DNA of 44,034 bases. It comes from AC-50 sp035640455 (GTDB lineage: Bacteria; Actinomycetota; Thermoleophilia; Gaiellales; Gaiellaceae). Below the pieces are notes generated by a model. That model saw nothing but the letters and a program-made list of their open reading frames with translations, searched no databases and was not told where the DNA came from. This document shows positions 39,860 to 44,034 of the stretch, in pieces. The stretch lies in the NCBI GenBank assembly GCA_035640455.1, contig DASQWB010000085.1, positions 1-44,034 of the forward strand, read 5' to 3'. Positions within the stretch are counted from its first letter, which is position 1, and each line of letters begins with the position of its first letter. The position numbers were made by a program, and so were the translations under genes.

Positions 39860-39888
39860 TTGAGAGCGCCCTCACGCGGCGGTACGCT
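39860..39888 (+). promoter_or_regulatory. Promoter TTGAGA-17-TACGCT, leaderless start
   Basis: TTGAGA (39860-39865), a 17-base spacer and TACGCT (39883-39888), followed 6 bases later by the GTG at 39895. Both boxes and spacing fit sigma70, and the start codon would be at or next to the first transcribed base. Confidence 0.65.
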
Positions 39889-39894
39889 CCCGTC

Positions 39895-40209
39895 GTGGCG
39901 ACGATCCTGCTGGCAGGCGTCGACCTCTTCTTCCGGGGGAAGCTGGAGGCCCTCCTACCCGAGCATCACCTGATCACGACGGACGGGGTCGGGGAGCCGG
40001 AGCTCGTGATCTGCGACATCGCGCGGATCGAGCCGGAGGAGGTCGCGGACGCCTATCCGGACGTCCCGATCCTCGGCTTCACGAACCACAACGACACCGC
40101 TGGCCTGCGCGCCGCGAAGACCGCGGGCTTCGACCAGGTGGTCGTGAAATCGGCGCTTGACGAGCGGGGGAGAGACCTCGTCGAGGAGTTGTTGGCGTCG
40201 CTAGAGTAG
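39895..40209 (+). CDS. Receiver-like small protein
   Basis: The 104-residue product starts VATILLAGVDLFFRGKLEAL and has an alternating beta/alpha pattern like CheY receivers: VICDIARIEPEEVADAYPDV, PILGFTNHNDTAGLRAAKTA, GFDQVVVKSALDERGRDLVE. The conserved aspartate could be the one in ICDIA; the terminal lysine (VVVKSAL) is present. The N-terminal acidic pair is reduced to a single Asp, so phosphorylation is uncertain. It sits 6 bases before the ferredoxin gene. Confidence 0.7.
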   Translation: MATILLAGVDLFFRGKLEALLPEHHLITTDGVGEPELVICDIARIEPEEVADAYPDVPILGFTNHNDTAGLRAAKTAGFDQVVVKSALDERGRDLVEELLASLE

Positions 40210-40215
40210 GCCGCC

Positions 40216-40521
40216 GTGACGTACATTATCGCAGAGCCCTGCATCGACATCAAAGACCGCTCGTGCGTCGACGTCTGCCCCGTCGACTGCATCCACGAGG
40301 CCGACCGCATCCTTGTCATCGATCCCGAGGAGTGCATCGACTGCGGAGCCTGCGAGCCCGAATGCCCGGTCGAGGCGATCTTCCCCGAGGACGCCCTCCC
40401 GGACAAGTGGGAGCCGTTCGTCGAGATCAACTACGCCTACGGAAAGGGCATGGACGTCGTGAACGAGCTCACGGACACGTACGCGACCGAGCACGACGTC
40501 CAGAACCCGCCGCTGGAATAA
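40216..40521 (+). CDS. fdxA: 7Fe ferredoxin ([3Fe-4S][4Fe-4S])
   Basis: The 101-residue protein has the actinobacterial FdxA pattern: YIIAEPCIDIKDRSCVDVCP for the [3Fe-4S] part and ECIDCGACEPECPVEAI for the [4Fe-4S] part, followed by the conserved tail EDALPDKWEPFVEINYAYG. It is a low-potential electron carrier. TAGAGT lies 8 bases before the GTG, overlapping the end of the previous gene. Confidence 0.93.
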   Translation: MTYIIAEPCIDIKDRSCVDVCPVDCIHEADRILVIDPEECIDCGACEPECPVEAIFPEDALPDKWEPFVEINYAYGKGMDVVNELTDTYATEHDVQNPPLE

Positions 40522-40550
40522 CTCGCGGCTTCAGCCGGTAGTAACAGCTC

Positions 40551-41252
40551 ATGGAGCCGAAGACGCTGGACCACGTCGCGCTCTGGGTCGAGGACCGCGA
40601 GCCGATCGCGGCTCTCCTCACCGGCAGCGTCGGCATGCACGTCGTCGACCGTACCGACGCGTTCACCCTCGTCGGCTCGGATGCGCGGCGCGGGAAGCTG
40701 ACCCTCTTCACGGCCGAGGGCCCGCGAGAGCGCGGCGCCCTCGCCCACGTGGCGCTTCGCGTCAGCGACCTCGAGGCGGCGCTGCACGCGCTTGCGGAGG
40801 ACCTGGCCGTCGACCGGCCCCGCAGCGGCGAGGCGTACTTCGACGCCGGCGAAGGTCTCCGCCTCGGCCTTGTCGAGGCGCCGACCGACGTCGAGTACGA
40901 CCTCGACCATGCGGCGCTGTTCTCGACCCGTCCCGAGCAGACGGCAGAGGAGTACGAGCGGCTCGGCTTCGCGCCGGCAGAGCCCGGGCCCTCCGGTGCC
41001 CCGCGCGTCGAGGTCGGCGGCGCGTACGTCGAGTTCCACCCGGGCGATCCGGGTGACCCGGAGCGGCCGCTGCTCAACCACCTGGCCGTGCTCGTCGACT
41101 CCGCGGACGACCACATCGAGGAGGCGCGCGAGACCGGCATCGAGATCGACAACATCGTCGACGCGGCGAATACCTACGCCGTCTTCCTCTGGGGGCCGGA
41201 GCGCGTCCGCGTCGAGTACGTCGAGCACAAGCCGACGTTCTCTCTGACCTAG
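40551..41252 (+). CDS. VOC (glyoxalase/bleomycin resistance) family protein
   Basis: The 233-residue product has two tandem vicinal-oxygen-chelate modules. The first starts KTLDHVALWVEDREPIAALL, then GALAHVALRVSDLEAALHAL; the second has YDLDHAALFSTRPEQTAEEY and NHLAVLVDSADDHIEEARE with VFLWGPERVRVEYVEH. Metal ligands of the family (His in LDHVA and HVALR, Glu in VEYVE) are visible. It resembles dioxygenase or lyase types; substrate unknown. Begins 29 bases after the ferredoxin; repeat copy F starts 12 bases after its stop. Confidence 0.85.
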   Translation: MEPKTLDHVALWVEDREPIAALLTGSVGMHVVDRTDAFTLVGSDARRGKLTLFTAEGPRERGALAHVALRVSDLEAALHALAEDLAVDRPRSGEAYFDAGEGLRLGLVEAPTDVEYDLDHAALFSTRPEQTAEEYERLGFAPAEPGPSGAPRVEVGGAYVEFHPGDPGDPERPLLNHLAVLVDSADDHIEEARETGIEIDNIVDAANTYAVFLWGPERVRVEYVEHKPTFSLT

Positions 41253-41264
41253 GAGCGCCCGCGA

Positions 41265-41350
41265 GACACCGGCGTGTCGACCGGTCGTTTCAGACGGACG
41301 CGCGGGCGGAGCCCGCGCGTCCTGATGGCGGCGCCGCAAGCGGCGCCTTA
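41265..41350 (-). repeat. Structured intergenic repeat, copy F (best conserved)
   Basis: On the plus strand: GACAC-CGGC-GTGTC (41265-41278), GACCGGTC, GTTTCAGACGG, hairpin 1 GGACGCGCGGGC (41296-41307) with GCCCGCGCGTCC (41311-41322) around GGA, TGATG, hairpin 2 GGCGCCG-CAAG-CGGCGCC, TTA. Hairpin 1 is a perfect 12-base-pair stem with a 3-base loop. The flavoprotein coding sense starts at the base after TTA. Confidence 0.9.
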
Positions 41351-42445
41351 GTCATCGCCGGCGCCGGAATGGCGGGACTCTGCGCGGCGGCGCGGACCCG
41401 CGAGCTCGGCCCGCAGCCGGTCGTCTACGAGAAGGGTGACCGGCCCGGCGGCTCGATGCTCCTCTCGAGCTGCGTCATCTGGCGCTACCGAACGTTCGAG
41501 GACTTCCGCGCCGAGTGCCTCGGCGGCGACCCGGACCTGCAGCGGCTCGTCTTCGAGCGGCTCGACGAGGGGATTGCATGGCTTGAGTCGCTCGGCGCGC
41601 CCGTGGTCGAGCACGAGACGGGAAACCCGCGCACGGTCGGCAAGCGCTTCGACCCACGCGGTCTCACGGAGGCGCTCGTCCGGGCCGCGGGCGGCGAGAT
41701 CCGGCTCCGGGAGCCCGTTCCGCCTGTCGTCGACGCGCCGCTCATCCTCGCGACCGGCGGCTTCCAAGCCTCTCCGGAGCTCGTGGCGCACTACATGCAT
41801 CCCGCGGCACCGCTCCGCCTGCGAGCGAACCGCTGGAGCTCCGGCGACGGCCTGCGGCTCGGCCTCGCTCGCGGCGGCGCCGTCACGGCCGGCATGGACG
41901 AGTTCTACGGCCGGAACATGCCCGACGCCTCCTTCACCGAGACCGAGTTCGTCCCGCTCGCCCAGCTCTACGGTCGTTACGCCCGCATCTACGACGAGCG
42001 GGGCGAGGAGTTCTTCGCCGGGCGCGAGGTCTCGTGGTCGGAGACCGACCTCGTGCAGGCGACGGCGCGCCAGCCGGGAGCCCGCGCGTGGTACGTCCTC
42101 GACGACGAGGCGCTCGAGCGACGGATCCGGGGGCGGAGCGTCGCGGAGATGGTCGCGCTGGCCGCGACCGCCGTCCCGCCGGAAGAGCTGCCGTTCCCTG
42201 CGCCTGCGGGCGCGAAGGTCGCAGTGCGTGTCGCGCCGGGAATCACGCACACGATCGGCGGCCTCCGCGTTGACCCGCAAGCCCGCGTGCTCGACGAATC
42301 AGGCGTCCCCGTTCCGGGCCTCTACGCGGCCGGCGCCGACGTCGGCGGCATCTCGACCGGGGGTTACGCAAGCGGCCTCGCCGCCGCCCTCGTACTGGGT
42401 CGCGTGGCCGCCGAAAGTGCGGACGGCTCGGCGGGAACGGCTTAG
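41351..42445 (+). CDS. FAD-binding oxidoreductase (FAD_binding_2 / KstD-like), start codon unclear
   Basis: About 364 residues. The Rossmann motif VIAGAGMAGLCAAARTRELG begins at the edge of repeat copy F. Later blocks are VVYEKGDRPGGSMLLSS, ILATGGFQASPELVA, WSSGDGLRLGLARGGAV, and the C-terminal FAD motif GLYAAGADVGGISTGGYASG, as in fumarate-reductase-like and 3-ketosteroid-dehydrogenase-like flavoproteins. No ATG, GTG, TTG or CTG lies in frame upstream, through the whole repeat; the first ATG (41369) cuts off half of GxGxxG. The repeat seems to have replaced the normal start, so the gene may be damaged or use a non-standard codon. Convergent with the next gene. Confidence 0.75.
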   Translation, partial: VIAGAGMAGLCAAARTRELGPQPVVYEKGDRPGGSMLLSSCVIWRYRTFEDFRAECLGGDPDLQRLVFERLDEGIAWLESLGAPVVEHETGNPRTVGKRFDPRGLTEALVRAAGGEIRLREPVPPVVDAPLILATGGFQASPELVAHYMHPAAPLRLRANRWSSGDGLRLGLARGGAVTAGMDEFYGRNMPDASFTETEFVPLAQLYGRYARIYDERGEEFFAGREVSWSETDLVQATARQPGARAWYVLDDEALERRIRGRSVAEMVALAATAVPPEELPFPAPAGAKVAVRVAPGITHTIGGLRVDPQARVLDESGVPVPGLYAAGADVGGISTGGYASGLAAALVLGRVAAESADGSAGTA

Positions 42446-42634
42446 CTAGGCGCCCTGGAGGTAGGCGCACGGCCGGTCGTCGCCCGGGAGCGGCGACGCG
42501 CCGACCTTCGTCACGCGCATCGTCTGGCCGTCGGCCTCGACCTCGGAACCGACGGTCGGCAGCTCGCCCTCGGCCTCGCGCACCTCGTAGCCGGTCGGCT
42601 TCCAGACGAAGAGGAGGTAGGGGCCCTCGGGCAC
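42446..42634 (-). CDS. Small conserved-looking hypothetical protein
   Basis: From the GTG at 42634 the product is 62 residues: VPEGPYLLFVWKPTGYEVRE, AEGELPTVGSEVEADGQTMR, VTKVGASPLPGDDRPCAYLQ. It looks like a small beta-barrel with a single cysteine near the end. It starts 10 bases after the kinase gene ends, so it is the tail of the kinase operon. It ends directly against the convergent flavoprotein stop. No family recognised. Confidence 0.6.
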   Translation of the reverse strand: MPEGPYLLFVWKPTGYEVREAEGELPTVGSEVEADGQTMRVTKVGASPLPGDDRPCAYLQGA

Positions 42635-42644
42635 GCGCGCGATG

Positions 42645-43562
42645 TTAACGGCGCTCGGTGTAGGGCGGCAGGAGCACGTGGACGGTCGTGCCGCCGTCCG
42701 CCCCCTGGTCGATCGAGAGCCGCCCGTTGAGCGTGCGCGCCCGCTCGGCGATCGCGTCGAAGCTGCGGCGCCTGCGCTCTCCCGGCGCGTCGTCCGAGAT
42801 GACCGTGTCGAAGCCGCCGTCGGCGGTCCGTCCGACGCGGACGGAGATGCGCGTCGGCGGCCCACGGCGCACCGCCTGGTTGAGCGCCTCGCGGATGATC
42901 TGGTAGACGCCCGCCTGCGCCTTCTCGGCGAGCGACTCCGCCGCTTCGACGTCGACGTCGATCTGGATCTTGTTCGCGAGCGCGACGCTCTCGGCGAGGG
43001 CGCGCAGGGCCGGGCTGAAGCCCTGGTCGCGGAGGACGACCGGCTCGAGGCTGAACGAGAGGTCGCGGAGCGAGCGGATCGTCTCCCGATGGCGGCCGAG
43101 CGCGCTCGCGGTGATCCGCTTCGCGTCGTCGAGCCGGCCGTCGTCGATCGCGTCGCCGACCGCGTCCAGCATCAGCGCGATGCCGGACAGCGACTGGACG
43201 GCGCCGTCGTGGAGCTCGCTCGCGAGCCGCCGCCGCTCGTCCTGCTCGGCCGTGATCAGCTGCTCCGAGAGCCGCGCCCGCTCCGCGAGCAGGCGCGCGT
43301 TCTCGCTCGCGCGGACGGCGAAGTCGGCGAGGACGGTCGCGCGCGCCACGTCGACCCGCTGGAACGGCCGCTCGCGCTCGAGCCGCAGGACGCCCAGCTC
43401 GTGGTCGCGGTCGCGGAGCGGCACCTCGAGCCGGTAGCGGCCCGCCGTCGGCTCCGCCGCCGACTCGCTCGCCAGCTCGGCGCGCGCGCCGAAGAGCCGC
43501 TCGGCCTCGCTGCGGGCCTGCTCGAGCACCTCGTCGGTCGGGGCCGCCGAGATCGTCCCCAT
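42645..43562 (-). CDS. NarL/DegS-type sensor histidine kinase
   Basis: The 305-residue protein has a GAF-like N-terminal domain, the HisKA_3 phospho-acceptor block AEQDERRRLASELHDGAVQS (His in ELHDG), and an ATPase domain with QIIREALNQAVRR (N box, usually EALxN) and VISDDAPGERRRRS. The N box reads EALNQAVRRG rather than EALTNAxKH, and the G1 region has DDAPG rather than DNGxG, so ATP binding may be modified. No membrane helix; a cytoplasmic sensor. The sense reaches back toward the regulator stop (FLELLVES before ATG), so the true start could be upstream. It pairs with the next gene. Confidence 0.82.
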   Translation of the reverse strand: MGTISAAPTDEVLEQARSEAERLFGARAELASESAAEPTAGRYRLEVPLRDRDHELGVLRLERERPFQRVDVARATVLADFAVRASENARLLAERARLSEQLITAEQDERRRLASELHDGAVQSLSGIALMLDAVGDAIDDGRLDDAKRITASALGRHRETIRSLRDLSFSLEPVVLRDQGFSPALRALAESVALANKIQIDVDVEAAESLAEKAQAGVYQIIREALNQAVRRGPPTRISVRVGRTADGGFDTVISDDAPGERRRRSFDAIAERARTLNGRLSIDQGADGGTTVHVLLPPYTERR

Positions 43563-43616
43563 CGACTCGACGAGCAGCTCCAGGAAGTTCGGCTCGGCCG
43601 AGGTTCTGAACCCCTT

Positions 43617-44034
43617 TTAATCGATGATCGCTTCGCGGAGGGCGATCGCGACGGCGTGGGTGCGGGTGTCGGCCTCGAGCTTGGCGAGGATGTGGCGGAC
43701 GTGGCTCTTCACCGTCTCCTGGCTGATGAAGAGCTTCGTCGCCACGTCGGCGTTGGACATCCCGTCGGCGAGGAGCTGAAGGATCTCGCGCTCGCGAGAG
43801 GTCAGCATCTCGTCCTTGTCCTTCCCGGTGAGGAAGGCCGGCATGAGCGCGGGGTCGACGTAGCCCTCGCCGCCCGCGACCTTCTCGATCGCCCGCAGGA
43901 GCGTCTGGTGCGGCGCCTCCTTGAGGATGTAGCCCTTCGCGCCGGACTCGAGGCCGCGGCTGAGCAGCGACCGCTCGCTGTAGGCGGTGAAGATGAGGAC
44001 GGCCGTCTCGGGCAGCTTCTCGGTCAGGATCTTC
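43617..44034 (-). CDS. NarL/LuxR-family response regulator, C-terminal part
   Basis: The gene runs off the window end, so the N-terminus with the phospho-acceptor aspartate is missing. The visible 138 residues contain the end of the receiver (ETAVLIFTAYSERSLLSRGL, ESGAKGYILKEAPHQTLLRA with the conserved lysine) and a LuxR-type helix-turn-helix (LTSREREILQLLADGMSNAD, KLFISQETVKSHVRHILAKL). It is transcribed just before the histidine kinase and is its probable partner. Confidence 0.9.
   Translation of the reverse strand, partial: KILTEKLPETAVLIFTAYSERSLLSRGLESGAKGYILKEAPHQTLLRAIEKVAGGEGYVDPALMPAFLTGKDKDEMLTSREREILQLLADGMSNADVATKLFISQETVKSHVRHILAKLEADTRTHAVAIALREAIID

Overview
The window is a piece of a very GC-rich actinobacterial chromosome. 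The gene set and order (rsmI, metG-tatD-rsmA-ispE, glmU-prs-rplY-pth, mfd-SurA-like-mazG-eno-pyk, FtsB/DivIC-DUF501) and the very high frequency of GTG starts fit the class Thermoleophilia (Gaiellales or Solirubrobacterales relatives). This assignment is an inference from gene content, not a database result.

Layout. 1-9351 is housekeeping: the end of an FmdB-type zinc-ribbon gene, an LCP cell-wall ligase, a ROK glucokinase, rsmI, a degenerate M23 protein, then metG-tatD-rsmA-ispE coupled by 4-base overlaps, a small membrane protein and tRNA-Gln. 9352 to about 12870 is a lower-GC accessory island directly behind the tRNA. It carries two secreted proteins (one frameshifted), a small membrane protein, one unknown protein and long inverted repeats. 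12871-16193 holds a minus-strand operon (small unknown protein, phosphopantetheinyl transferase, metallophosphoesterase, FMN-binding protein) divergent from an F420-type LLM oxidoreductase. 16290-31207 is a second housekeeping block: glmU, prs, rplY, pth, an ArsR/SRPBCC pair with a clear operator, mfd, a SurA/PrsA-like lipoprotein, mazG, eno, pyk, a frameshifted TPR gene, FtsB/DivIC, DUF501. 31236-41252 is envelope, redox and signalling: HTH-REC regulator, PAP2 phosphatase, GAF-SpoIIE phosphatase, L,D-transpeptidase, a TlpA-CcmH-CcdA cytochrome-c maturation set, DUF309, Rieske ferredoxin, 7Fe ferredoxin and a VOC protein. 41351-44034 has a flavoprotein and a NarL-type two-component pair cut by the window end.

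The most unusual signal is a dispersed family of structured intergenic repeats, eight units at six loci (169-258, 27155-27421 in three tandem units, 31855-31993, 36010-36086, 38237-38319, 41265-41350). Each has a GACCGGTC palindrome, a conserved TTCAGACGG block, a long hairpin with base-pair covariation and a second covarying hairpin ending in CTAA or CTAG. The CTAR end lies flush against a coding region every time: it supplies the stop codon of LCP, enolase and the SpoIIE protein, or sits exactly at the start codon of PAP2, ccdA and the flavoprotein. It behaves like an undescribed REP-type mobile hairpin element, or a hairpin punctuation module placed at gene edges.

A second theme is translation start signals. 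Many genes show a TANNNT box 6-8 bases before GTG or ATG and no Shine-Dalgarno, as expected for leaderless mRNAs, while enolase appears to start at CTG behind a perfect AAGGAGG.
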